From Gimesia fumaroli (GTDB lineage Bacteria > Planctomycetota > Planctomycetia > Planctomycetales > Planctomycetaceae), in NCBI RefSeq assembly GCF_007754425.1, contig NZ_CP037452.1, positions 2,244,664 through 2,308,663 of the forward strand: DNA of 64,000 nucleotides, in the 5' to 3' direction. The notes under the pieces are model-generated. The model was not told where the DNA came from, ran no database searches, and saw nothing but the letters and a program-made list of their open reading frames with translations. A program made the position numbers and the translations under genes. How positions within the stretch are numbered: the stretch's first letter is position 1; each line of letters starts with the position of its first letter. Shown one piece after another: positions 9,227 through 17,388 of this stretch.

Positions 9227-10377
9227 CTTCAACTCAATTTCTTGAGATGGTCGTTTCAGTCTCTGTGCAGGCCGCAATTGTGATTATCGTGGCCCATTGG
9301 TTAGGGCGACTGGTAAGCAGCGAACGTGTGCAGTGCCGACTGTGGACAATTTGTTATGCAGTCTTATTGGTATTAGTGGTTGTTGGTTTGCTGTTCCCTC
9401 ATCCCAGATTGTTTCAACCCTGGTCTTTAATCAATTCGGAGAGCGCAACAACACTGGTAAGTCTCGAGTTTCAAGTAGGACGTGCATTGTTTTTGATCTG
9501 GTCAACAGGAGCTGTTATCTCTCTATTGGTGTTTTTGATCCGTGCTGTGCAAGTAAATCAATTTCTCAAAACATGTCAGCTGATTGAACCCAGTCAAATT
9601 ATTTCCGATAAGAATCAGAACCAGGTACCTGAGACATCAGGCACTGCGTTGAAGCAAAGACTTCGATTGTTGACAAGTACCAGGCTGATGACTCCATTCT
9701 GCTCACAATTTCATCATCCTTATATTGTATTGCCCGAGTATTTACTTGGGTTTGACCAACAACAACTGAATTTTATTATTCGGCATGAATTGGAGCACCT
9801 CAAAACAGGACATCCTCTGCAGCTATTTCTTCAGCGTTTAGTGGAGGCAGTCTTCTGGTTTCATCCGATGGTCTGGTGGGCATCACAGCAGTCTGCTTTG
9901 AGCCGGGAATTTGCCTGTGATGAAGCGGCTATCGACTCACCAACGGAGATCGCCATGTACTTGCGCACTTTGTTAACTATCATTGAATACAGCACATCAC
10001 AGACAGATAAAACTCCGACACCACTGGCGTTTGGGCGAGGCAATAGTCTCACCGCGAAGCGCGCAAGGCGTTTGACACAAATCGCGAAAAATCAAGGTGT
10101 GACCAGTCGAAAACCGCTTTCAGGATTTACTGCTTCTGCCTGTCTTTGCACGATAGCCGTTTTCATTGGATGTGTATGGGTGCCTGTCGATGTGCTTGCC
10201 TCGCCGCGTGCAAACTGGTCTCCCTGGCCGACCTGGACTGCAGGCGCGCTGCATGACTTTGGTTATTCAGTACATGATTTTGATGCCTACAATGGTCGAA
10301 TCGAATTGCATGAATTGTTAGAGCATCAGGAGCCAGAAAAACTCGATCAGGAAGCACAGCAAGATAATCGTCTGTGA
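9223..10377 (+). CDS. BlaR1/MecR1-like M56 membrane metallopeptidase
   Basis: This 384-residue protein is predicted to be the sensor-protease partner of the upstream BlaI-type repressor. Membrane helices lie at roughly 10-27, 42-62 and 88-108. A cytoplasmic M56 peptidase domain follows with the zinc motif HELEH (His188, Glu189, His192) and a downstream REFACDEAAI segment that supplies the third ligand region. One more hydrophobic helix lies at about 305-325. Unlike true BlaR1, the C-terminus is only about 60 residues long and has no penicillin-binding sensor domain, so it should not sense beta-lactams directly. Short-tailed BlaR1-like proteins of this kind are common in planctomycetes. Confidence 0.9.
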   Translation: MTSTQFLEMVVSVSVQAAIVIIVAHWLGRLVSSERVQCRLWTICYAVLLVLVVVGLLFPHPRLFQPWSLINSESATTLVSLEFQVGRALFLIWSTGAVISLLVFLIRAVQVNQFLKTCQLIEPSQIISDKNQNQVPETSGTALKQRLRLLTSTRLMTPFCSQFHHPYIVLPEYLLGFDQQQLNFIIRHELEHLKTGHPLQLFLQRLVEAVFWFHPMVWWASQQSALSREFACDEAAIDSPTEIAMYLRTLLTIIEYSTSQTDKTPTPLAFGRGNSLTAKRARRLTQIAKNQGVTSRKPLSGFTASACLCTIAVFIGCVWVPVDVLASPRANWSPWPTWTAGALHDFGYSVHDFDAYNGRIELHELLEHQEPEKLDQEAQQDNRL

Positions 10378-10389
10378 CTCTTTTTTTAT

Positions 10390-10419
10390 CTCGTACTACT
10401 AATAAATTAGGAGTACGAG
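10390..10419. promoter_or_regulatory. Operator-like palindrome or hairpin downstream of the BlaR1-like gene
   Basis: CTCGTACT (10390-10397) pairs with AGTACGAG (10412-10419), and the inner part extends the dyad (TACTACTAAT facing ATTAGGAGTA). The core shares the TACTAA/TTAGTA half-sites seen at 7799-7814. It could be a second BlaI-type operator controlling the LtaS-like gene at 10573, or the terminator of the blaI-blaR unit. No T-run follows it on the plus strand. Confidence 0.4.
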
Positions 10420-10572
10420 TGGTTGCAAAATAGAGAGTGGATGCTGCCTTTTTTTATAAAGAACTACTAAATGATTCGGAGTTGGATCGGGGCTCTTTAA
10501 CTTGCCTCCTCTGACTATGAACTAGCAATACATATATCCCTGAGATGATTTTCGAAGAAGGATTTTCGAGAC

Positions 10573-12669
10573 ATGTTAAAAAAATTGCCCGCATCCGGTT
10601 CCGAACGAAATCAGTCAGAATCCGACATCGCTGCATCATCGGGGCTTCAAAACGGGGCGTGGAATCAACGGAGCTGGTTATCTGCATTCTCAGAATGGTC
10701 GGGGCGGTATAGCGTGATCGCCATCATTTTTGCGATCACGGTGTCCTATCTGATCCTGCTGCGAACTGTGATGGTGGTGACCTATGTCGATCTGGTAAAA
10801 CTTACTTTCTGGCAGGGGCTCAGACTGTTCTTCGTCGGATTTCAGTTTGATGTGCTGGTTGCGCTGTGCTTTGTTGTACCACAATTATTACACATCACCC
10901 TGGTGTCAAACCAGAGAATTACAGGGCGAACCAGCCGCTGGTTACTGGATGCGACATGGGTGATTGCATTTCTGTTTTTGCCGTTCCTGTGTATTGCCGA
11001 ATATATTTTCTTCGATGAGTTTCAATCGCGTCTGAATTACATTGCGTTTGAATATATTGTCTATCCGACTGAGGTCTGCTGCAACATCTGGCAGTCGTAT
11101 CCCCTGGTTGAACTTCTGGCTGTTGTTAGCCTGTGTGGTGGAATTCTCTGGTTTCTGTTACGGAAGCAGTTCCACAAAAAAATGGCAGCACCCATGCCTT
11201 GGACGAGGCGCTATGGGTTCCTGTTGACCGTTCTCATGGGCATTATGTTCTTGTGGACAAATACCAGTGCGGAAAGCCGACAGGTTACTCGCGACCGTGT
11301 TGCCAATGAATGCACGTGGAATGGATTATACAGCTTTGTATATTACGCGTGGACATGTCGTTTTGACTTCAATAAAAATTATATCACCCTGGAAAGCTCT
11401 GAAGTAAACCAGCAGTTAAGGCAACAGATTGTCGAAGAGCGAGATGAACTGCAAACAGACTCGAATAACCCCGTTGATCGTATTGTGAATACGGGGAAGC
11501 CACAGCAGGATTTGAATGTAGTCCTGATTTTGGAAGAGAGTCTGGGTTCTGATTTTATTGGAGTACTAGGCGATGGTCGCAAGCTCACTCCTCATTTCGA
11601 TGCACTAACCAGAAAGGGGACCTTGTTTGATAACTTCTATGCCACAGGAAATCGAACCGCGCGTGCATTAGAGGCTGTATTGACCTCAATGCCGCCGATC
11701 CCTACAGAATCAATTCTCAAGCGAGATCACTCAGACCGTGTTTATACGCTGGCAAGTGTACTTGCCAAACGTGGTTACGAACGTCTCTTTATGACCGGTG
11801 GCCGCGGCTTGTTTGACGGAGTGCGATCATTCATGAAGTCAAATGGGTTCAACCGGTTCGTTGAGCAGTCAGACTTTCAGGATCCGGTTTTTGCTAATGC
11901 CTGGGGAGTCAGCGATGAAGACCTGTTTCGCAAGGCACTCGGTGAACTTGATAGCTTGCATGCTTCAGGCCGCCCGTTTTTTGCAACGATCCTGACTGTT
12001 TCCAACCATCGACCTTATACGTATCCGGAAGGTCGAATCTCAGAAGATGAACAGACGCGTGAAAACGCCGTAAAATATGCTGACTGGGCGCTGGGCTATT
12101 TCTTCCGTGAAGCACAGTCACACGATTTTTATCAGAATACGATCTTCATTGTGATGGGAGATCATGGAGCTCGTGTTTCCGGCAGCCAGCTTTTCCCTAT
12201 GAGCTCTTATCGAGTGCCCGTGCTGATGATTCAGCCGCAGGGAACAGGACAGGGAACGCGTTGTAGTACATTAGCCTGCTCATTGGATATCACTCCTACT
12301 ATTATGGGCAGGCTTGGTGGTGACTATCGATCCGTGTTTTTTGGCTACGACGCTCTGAAGGTAAACCCAGCGAAAGGCCGGGCTATCATGCAGCACAATC
12401 ATGATGTCGCATTATTGGATTCACAGAATCAAATGGTCGTTCTTGGGTTTGGTAAGTCAGCGGAAAGCTTTACGCTTGATCAAACCAGTTACCAGTTGGA
12501 GCAGCAACTGGTTCCCGACCAGAACATGCTGAAGAGTACGGTTTCTTATTTTCAATCCGCGTTTGAACTTTATTACTCAGATCGGTGGTTTCCAGATTTC
12601 AATTTAGAAATCAAGGATACTCAAACGGTGAAACGAATTATGGATCACGGTCAAATATCTACAAATTAG
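10573..12669 (+). CDS. LtaS/MdoB-like phosphoglycerol transferase (sulfatase-fold membrane enzyme)
   Basis: This 698-residue protein has five N-terminal membrane helices (between about 45 and 225) and then an extracytoplasmic sulfatase-fold domain. Catalytic landmarks are LILEESLG with metal ligand Glu322, ATGNRTARALEA with the probable nucleophile Thr362, and MGDHGAR near residue 530 (metal ligands). Family members move phosphoglycerol or phosphoethanolamine from lipids to glycans, lipids or teichoic acid. Planctomycetes lack teichoic acids, so a periplasmic glucan or envelope-lipid acceptor is more likely; that is inference. A PAP2-type phosphatase gene follows on the same strand after 230 bases, which would fit turnover of lipid phosphates. 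Confidence 0.88.
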   Translation: MLKKLPASGSERNQSESDIAASSGLQNGAWNQRSWLSAFSEWSGRYSVIAIIFAITVSYLILLRTVMVVTYVDLVKLTFWQGLRLFFVGFQFDVLVALCFVVPQLLHITLVSNQRITGRTSRWLLDATWVIAFLFLPFLCIAEYIFFDEFQSRLNYIAFEYIVYPTEVCCNIWQSYPLVELLAVVSLCGGILWFLLRKQFHKKMAAPMPWTRRYGFLLTVLMGIMFLWTNTSAESRQVTRDRVANECTWNGLYSFVYYAWTCRFDFNKNYITLESSEVNQQLRQQIVEERDELQTDSNNPVDRIVNTGKPQQDLNVVLILEESLGSDFIGVLGDGRKLTPHFDALTRKGTLFDNFYATGNRTARALEAVLTSMPPIPTESILKRDHSDRVYTLASVLAKRGYERLFMTGGRGLFDGVRSFMKSNGFNRFVEQSDFQDPVFANAWGVSDEDLFRKALGELDSLHASGRPFFATILTVSNHRPYTYPEGRISEDEQTRENAVKYADWALGYFFREAQSHDFYQNTIFIVMGDHGARVSGSQLFPMSSYRVPVLMIQPQGTGQGTRCSTLACSLDITPTIMGRLGGDYRSVFFGYDALKVNPAKGRAIMQHNHDVALLDSQNQMVVLGFGKSAESFTLDQTSYQLEQQLVPDQNMLKSTVSYFQSAFELYYSDRWFPDFNLEIKDTQTVKRIMDHGQISTN

Positions 12670-12899
12670 AGCTGGAATTCATTCTAGAGTTGATGACGAT
12701 TCAAGTTAATTAAAGCTACAGAAAGGTTCTCACGAGTGCTCCCGATAAGCTGGTATTGAACATGCCGGCTGGTTGTTTGCACAAGGATGTTTACATGTTA
12801 ATCGGTGTTTAGCCTTCTGGTTGAGCCGATACTCTTCTCTGCTATTTCTCTTCTCAACACCCCTTCAGCTTATCCCTTACGCCATTTTAGATTGGAATT

Positions 12900-14081
12900 A
12901 TGTTCCGATATAGAGCGCTGACATTGTATACATGGTATGTGTTATGCCGGTTACGAGGATACTCAATTCTCATTACCCTTTGTATGGTCACGTTCTTTTT
13001 ATTGACAGGTTGTATTACCAGTAAAAAGACAACCCATATCGAATCATTTGTCACAAGCGGTACCAGCATCAATTCCGATCCCCCATCAGGTTACCTGAGA
13101 GTCAGTGATCCGATTGAGGGTAGCACGGAGTTTGAAACAGTCGATGAAGTGCATAACAGTTCGTCCTACCCAGATTGGCTTAACATGCCGCCTGAGGGAA
13201 TACATTATCCACCGCTGCATCAGGCAGATCAAATCGGGGACGATCAAGTCTCGCAAAGCAACGAACCGCCGGCATTGATCACGATCGAAGGCTTTTTATC
13301 AAACAACTCTCTGGACGATTTTAATGATTTTAATCGTGCGTTTGATGACGAACCGCCAGAGAAACAATTGACCCTCTGGAGCCAGATAAAGACAGATCAT
13401 GCTAACTATTATTCAAGAAAGTCACTCACCTGGTTGGCGGGGGGCTTTGGTGTGGGAGCCATCATGGCGAATACATCGCTCGATGGAGGAATTCAGAATC
13501 ATTTTCAGTCCAGTGTGCACAGTGCCAGCTCGGATGAGTGGCTGCATGGATTGCATGCGCAAAAAGAACTGGGGAATGGTCGCTACACGCTGCCGCTGTT
13601 CGCAGCTGCCTGGGTAGCAGGAGCGATGTTTGATAAGATCCCACTGGTGAATGCCACAGGAGAATGGGGCGAACGTTCGATTCGGGCCATTATTGTTGGT
13701 ACGCCACCGATGCTGGCAATGCAGTATGTCACCGGTGCCTCACGACCCGGAGAGACGACCTCGAATGCGAAATGGAAACCATTTCAGGACAATAACGGTG
13801 TGAGCGGCCATAGTTTTATGGGGGCGATCCCGTTTTTAGCAGCAGCCAAAGTGACCGATAAACCGCTTCTCAAGCTGGTTTTCTATGCTGGTTCCACCCT
13901 GGCACCGTTGTCCCGTGTCAATGACAATCGACACTACCCATCACAAGTCTTGCTCGGCTGGTGGATGGCCTGGATCGCTACGAACGCTGTCGATGCCACA
14001 CAAAATGCAGATCGAAACTGGTCTGTGTTTCCGATTGCGTATCCCGATGCAACAGGGATGGCAGTTGAATATCGCTGGTAA
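12900..14081 (+). CDS. PAP2-superfamily phosphatase, probable lipoprotein
   Basis: This 393-residue protein has a hydrophobic N-terminus ending in a lipobox-like FLLTGC near residue 38, so it is probably lipidated. A low-complexity, acidic segment of about 100 residues follows. The C-terminal half has the PAP2 phosphatase motifs: KWKPFQDNN, then SGHSFMGAIP (catalytic His), then SRVNDNRHYPSQVLLGWW (second His with Arg). Several hydrophobic helices surround them. PAP2 enzymes remove phosphate from lipids such as phosphatidate or undecaprenyl pyrophosphate. The first K-x6-RP motif is weak (a SRPGETTSNAKWKPF stretch), so the family is clear but the substrate is not. The long leader before the lipobox makes the exact start uncertain. 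Confidence 0.85.
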   Translation: MFRYRALTLYTWYVLCRLRGYSILITLCMVTFFLLTGCITSKKTTHIESFVTSGTSINSDPPSGYLRVSDPIEGSTEFETVDEVHNSSSYPDWLNMPPEGIHYPPLHQADQIGDDQVSQSNEPPALITIEGFLSNNSLDDFNDFNRAFDDEPPEKQLTLWSQIKTDHANYYSRKSLTWLAGGFGVGAIMANTSLDGGIQNHFQSSVHSASSDEWLHGLHAQKELGNGRYTLPLFAAAWVAGAMFDKIPLVNATGEWGERSIRAIIVGTPPMLAMQYVTGASRPGETTSNAKWKPFQDNNGVSGHSFMGAIPFLAAAKVTDKPLLKLVFYAGSTLAPLSRVNDNRHYPSQVLLGWWMAWIATNAVDATQNADRNWSVFPIAYPDATGMAVEYRW

Positions 14082-14135
14082 AAAGAGTGTTCATCAGGGA
14101 AAGTGCTATGGGCTGCATAATCTTGCGTGAGATCT

Positions 14136-14166
14136 GCAGGTTATTGCATGCAGGCTGAGGTCCTGC
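14136..14166 (+). promoter_or_regulatory. Possible enhancer-type activator sites upstream of the sigma-54 promoter
   Basis: Two GCAGG direct half-sites (14136-14140, 14150-14154) and an inverted CCTGC (14162-14166) lie about 130-155 bases before the -24/-12 promoter. That is the usual distance for an NtrC-type activator. The pattern is short, and a terminator for the PAP2 gene is the alternative reading. Confidence 0.25.
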
Positions 14167-14292
14167 TGCTTTGAATTTACTTTGTCAATGTCGCTCCATC
14201 GAATGGGAAAAGTTTTTTTCTTAAGTGATTTATCCCATTTTCTAAGGATTCATTTCGCATTGGCGAAAAAAGAATCAGAAAAATATCCGACA

Positions 14293-14308
14293 TGGCATAC
14301 CGCTTGCA
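14293..14308 (+). promoter_or_regulatory. Sigma-54 (-24/-12) promoter of the bicarbonate transporter gene
   Basis: TGGCATACCGCTTGCA matches the sigma-54 consensus TGGCAC-N5-TTGCA at ten of eleven fixed positions, with the invariant GG and GC exactly ten bases apart. It would give a leader of about 100 bases before the ATG at 14422. Sigma-54 promoters need an AAA+ activator, and one is encoded at 20706, in the same cluster. Confidence 0.7.
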
Positions 14309-14421
14309 TGGTGATATTCCGTGCGTTCCATTTTATCAATTCAGCGGGAAGATCCTTTCTGCAAGCCTCCCTCATTCCGGTATTGAAACCGTCTTAATGA
14401 CCTACCAGAGGAAACTAAACG

Positions 14422-15720
14422 ATGCTAGCCGATTTCTTACATAATTTCGCTCATAATCTATTCAAACCTCTGCTGTTATTTTTCTATATGGGATTTCTGA
14501 TTCCGATTCTCAAGGTCCCATTTGAATTTCCGAAAGCAGTCTACCAGGGGTTGACCCTGTACCTGCTCGTGGCCATTGGTTGGCACGGCGGTGAGGAACT
14601 GGCTTCGCTCTCATTGGCAGAATTTGGTCAGGCTTTGGGATTCATGGCAATCGGGTTTGTGACGAATCTCTGTATCGGACTGTTTGCTTATTTTATCCTT
14701 CGAAAGACAACCAAATTGCGGCAGGTCGATGCGGCGACCGTTGCCGGTTTCTACGGTTCGGATTCGGCAGGAACTTTTGTAACCTGTCTGGGAGTGATTG
14801 CGGCTGCGAATATTGCTTATGCCGCTTATATGCCCGTGATGCTGGCTGTGATGGAAATTCCTGGCTGTCTGGTGGCCCTTTATCTTGTTTCTCGCTTACG
14901 CAAAAAGGGCATGGACCCGCATGGAAATATGCCTTACGAGCCTGGCTTTCAACCAGCAACTCAGCCAGCATTGGAAACGACGGGCGGAGCAGAAATTGAA
15001 TATTCAGAAGGGGGACAAGGAGAGTCTCTTAGCCAGCATAATAATCATCCCTCACAGGGTCGCGCTACAACAGCTGTTGTGGACCCACCACAGACAGGGA
15101 CAAAGCGACAACTGGCTGCAGAACTCGAAGTTGCAGATGATTTAGAGATTGAATCAGATGAAGAAGAAGCATCCAAGAAAGAACCAATTTTCAGTAAAGA
15201 ACTACTTCATGAGGTCTTTCTAAACCCGGGGCTCTACCTGTTGTTTGGGGGGATCATTATCGGGTTTCTCGGACGACTTCAAGGGGAAGCAGTGACCAGG
15301 GCGGATGACACTCTGTTTGTGAATATTTTCCATGGTATGTTATGCCTGTTCCTATTGGAAATGGGAATTACTGCATGCCGCCGTTTAAAAGATCTGAAAA
15401 CAGCTGGTTGGAGATTTATTCTCTTCGGTGTACTGGCTCCCAACGTGTTTGCGTTCGTAGGTATTCTCGTCGCTCATGGCTACAGCATTGTATTAGGACA
15501 ACCCTTTGACTTGGGAACGTATGCATTGTTTGCCGTATTGTGTGGTGCCGCTTCCTATATCGCGGTGCCGGCGGTACAAAGACTGGCGATTCCCGAAGCC
15601 AGTCCCACGCTGCCTCTGGCAGCTTCGCTGGGGCTGACATTTACCTACAATGTGACGATAGGAATTCCCGTTTATATGTTGATTGCACAATCAATCATGA
15701 CAGCCTTTCCTGTCACATAA
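14422..15720 (+). CDS. sbtA: SbtA-like sodium-dependent bicarbonate transporter
   Basis: This 432-residue membrane protein matches the SbtA family (old name DUF897), which brings bicarbonate into the cell with Na+. It has about ten helices in two halves. The first half covers 10-165, with GFYGSDSAGTFVTCLG near 108-123. The second half runs from about 265 to the end, with a comparable GAASYIAVPAVQRLA near 375-389. Between them is an unusually long, acidic, probably disordered cytoplasmic loop (about 168-255); cyanobacterial SbtA is near 370 residues. The next gene on the strand is its PII-like partner SbtB. The upstream sigma-54 promoter and the nearby NtrC-type system suggest induction by a carbon or energy signal. 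The family call is firm; bicarbonate as substrate is inferred. Confidence 0.88.
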   Translation: MLADFLHNFAHNLFKPLLLFFYMGFLIPILKVPFEFPKAVYQGLTLYLLVAIGWHGGEELASLSLAEFGQALGFMAIGFVTNLCIGLFAYFILRKTTKLRQVDAATVAGFYGSDSAGTFVTCLGVIAAANIAYAAYMPVMLAVMEIPGCLVALYLVSRLRKKGMDPHGNMPYEPGFQPATQPALETTGGAEIEYSEGGQGESLSQHNNHPSQGRATTAVVDPPQTGTKRQLAAELEVADDLEIESDEEEASKKEPIFSKELLHEVFLNPGLYLLFGGIIIGFLGRLQGEAVTRADDTLFVNIFHGMLCLFLLEMGITACRRLKDLKTAGWRFILFGVLAPNVFAFVGILVAHGYSIVLGQPFDLGTYALFAVLCGAASYIAVPAVQRLAIPEASPTLPLAASLGLTFTYNVTIGIPVYMLIAQSIMTAFPVT

Positions 15721-15783
15721 TCGGGCCAGACTCGGGTTGGATGACGCCCTTTTACCAGCCAGAGTCATTTTCATCAAATTGAT

Positions 15784-15889
15784 GAGTGTTACCCACTCCG
15801 CTTTTATAAACTCATTACGACTTCACCAGTGGATGAGTGGGTTGGATTGGGATAGCTCTCCATTGCGTTCTTTTTGACAACCCACTCAT
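15784..15889. promoter_or_regulatory. Inverted repeats between sbtA and sbtB
   Basis: ATGAGTGGGTTG (15833-15844) is perfectly complementary to CAACCCACTCAT (15878-15889), with a 33-base loop. A smaller dyad GAGTG/CACTC (15784-15798) precedes it, and GATGAGTG occurs at both 15781 and 15832. The element lies between the two genes and could be a partial terminator, an RNA-processing stem that sets the sbtA:sbtB ratio, or a binding site for a regulator. Confidence 0.5.
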
Positions 15890-15943
15890 TCGTTTTCAAT
15901 TTTGCTGGTCATTAGAAAATAACTTTCATAGGAATATCCTTTC

Positions 15944-16255
15944 ATGTCTGCAACAACAGAATTAACCAAGGTCATCGTCATTACGGAGACCCATTTTGAA
16001 GCGGAAATGTTAAATCATTTTCGCGAATTGGGTATTAAAGGGTTTACTTGCATGAACTGCTGGGGGCAAGGGCATCATCAGGTCTATGATGAGCCATTTA
16101 TCGGTCACTCTCAGACCCGGATAGAAATCATTACGACAGAACCGATCGCAGATGCGATTGTCGATTACTGCCGTCAACCGCGTTACGAAGCTCATGCTGT
16201 GACCGCATATCTGGAATCAGTTCGTGTGCGAGATGCTAATAAATTCATCGCTTAA
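15944..16255 (+). CDS. sbtB: SbtB-like PII-family regulator of the bicarbonate transporter
   Basis: This 103-residue protein has the ferredoxin-like pattern of PII-related SbtB: KVIVITETHFEAEMLNHFRELGIKGFTC, a T-loop region around GQGHHQVYDEPFIGHSQ (about 45-62), then TRIEIITTEPIADAIVDYC and AVTAYLESVRV. In cyanobacteria SbtB binds adenine nucleotides including cAMP and closes SbtA. It is the gene immediately after the SbtA-like transporter, 223 bases downstream, which supports the pairing. It lacks the C-terminal CGPxGC redox loop of some cyanobacterial SbtB proteins. AGGAA lies about 12 bases before the ATG. Confidence 0.85.
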   Translation: MSATTELTKVIVITETHFEAEMLNHFRELGIKGFTCMNCWGQGHHQVYDEPFIGHSQTRIEIITTEPIADAIVDYCRQPRYEAHAVTAYLESVRVRDANKFIA

Positions 16256-16311
16256 ATTAGTTTCTTTTCAATTGAGATGCGTTTCAATATGAGGCAGAGA
16301 AGTGTCCGTCG

Positions 16312-16458
16312 CGCGGGATTCCTGAGGCTGTTTGTTACGCGTATCCCGTGTCCCTTGAGCGGGGGCTCAAGTTATTGATCCTTTATTGTGAACGTAGTTT
16401 GCCAGTCACCTTCATGTGCTTACTTTGGCGGGTAGCTAGCATGACAGGTGACTGGCAA
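16312..16458 (+). ncRNA. Candidate structured RNA: three consecutive hairpins after sbtB
   Basis: Three stems follow each other in a 470-base gap. The first is CGCGGGAT (16312-16319) with ATCCCGTG (16343-16350, one G-U pair). The second is CTTGAGC-GGGG-GCTCAAG (16354-16371), a perfect tetraloop hairpin. The third is a perfect 13-base stem, TTGCCAGTCACCT (16399-16411) with AGGTGACTGGCAA (16446-16458). No convincing coding frame covers them. They may form the sbtB 3' end, a small RNA or a protein-binding array. The strand is assumed from sbtB. Confidence 0.4.
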
Positions 16459-16727
16459 CTTCGTGACTCCCGGTCAATAGCCCGAGCGAACCGGCGGGCA
16501 CTTTTCTTTTTATCACCGAGTCGTTATGTTCGAAATCAGGTTTTGTTCAGCGAGCCTGAGTTCTCATCTTTGATAGAAATCGATCCCTCAGCCGTCTCGT
16601 GAATACTGAAGCACGATACTCTGTCAGAGAGCACTGGTGTCTATCGTTTAGGATAAAATAAGGCTATTAGTGAGCGATCTTTGGCAGAAGTCGCAATCAT
16701 AAAACGGCCTCTCCAGGCAATTCGTGC

Positions 16728-17258
16728 CTAACGCGTTCGATCTGGAGTGGTATGCATCAGCTGGCAAAACTCCTGCCACTCACTGTGATGGGCCATTCTG
16801 GCTTCGGCTACCGTACGGCAGATTAATTCGTCCATACGTTGCAATCGTCTGGCAAGAATGGTCGCTGCATTACAAGTAAGTTGATGGGCGAGCGCTACTT
16901 CGGATTGGGCGAGACGGTCAAAATCATCGCGAGTGAATTGGGCAACTTGGACCTCCGTCTTGGCAAGGACCGAAACGCGATGCGCGGCGGGAGCAAAGAA
17001 AGATAATTCACCAAAGATACTGGAAGGGTCAAGCTGAGCCAGTTCAATTTCGCCGGCATCTTGTGTGAGACCAATCACCCGGCATTGTCCCGATAATACA
17101 ATCCATAAAGCACGATCAGAATGACCGGCTTGAAGTATGGTTGCTTCGGGTTTAAAGCTGTGGAATTGCAGACGATCTGCAATCAATTGATGACATTGTG
17201 TTGTACATCCTCGAAAGAGATCGCTTCGTGACATAATGGATAAAATGGCCGACTGCAT
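16728..17258 (-). CDS. Stand-alone cyclic-nucleotide-binding (CRP-like) domain protein
   Basis: This 176-residue protein has one CAP/CRP-type cyclic-nucleotide-binding domain (about residues 12-125). It starts LFRGCTTQCHQLIADRLQF and includes the phosphate-binding cassette FGELSFFAPAAHRVSV, where Glu and Arg contact the cyclic nucleotide in the family. The C-terminal 45 residues form a helix but show no helix-turn-helix DNA-binding motif, so it is not a CRP-type transcription factor. It sits convergent to sbtB. Since SbtB proteins can bind cAMP, a second cAMP-reading protein in the same cluster is suggestive, but no direct link is visible. A start at the internal ATG of MSRSDLF is possible. 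Confidence 0.82.
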   Translation of the reverse strand: MQSAILSIMSRSDLFRGCTTQCHQLIADRLQFHSFKPEATILQAGHSDRALWIVLSGQCRVIGLTQDAGEIELAQLDPSSIFGELSFFAPAAHRVSVLAKTEVQVAQFTRDDFDRLAQSEVALAHQLTCNAATILARRLQRMDELICRTVAEARMAHHSEWQEFCQLMHTTPDRTR

Positions 17259-17388
17259 TCGTCAATCCCATCTAAGAAGTAATTGTAGAGTCGTTCTTAA
17301 TAGGCGCTTGTTAAGCTGGCATTAATTCAAGCCAGACAACTTATGTTACAAGTGTTGGGATTAGAATGCCAGATACTGAGATTGAGGA

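Noticed and set aside
9223-10377. True beta-lactam resistance system (BlaR1)
   Set aside because: The penicillin-binding sensor domain is missing and no beta-lactamase gene is nearby.
15944-16255. Classical nitrogen PII protein (GlnB/GlnK)
   Set aside because: The T-loop tyrosine motif and an ammonium transporter neighbour are absent; the partner is SbtA-like, so SbtB fits better.
16348-16602. Possible 84-residue gene after sbtB
   Set aside because: It starts at a non-ATG codon inside a hairpin, has no ribosome site and shows no recognisable motif. The hairpin reading explains the region better.
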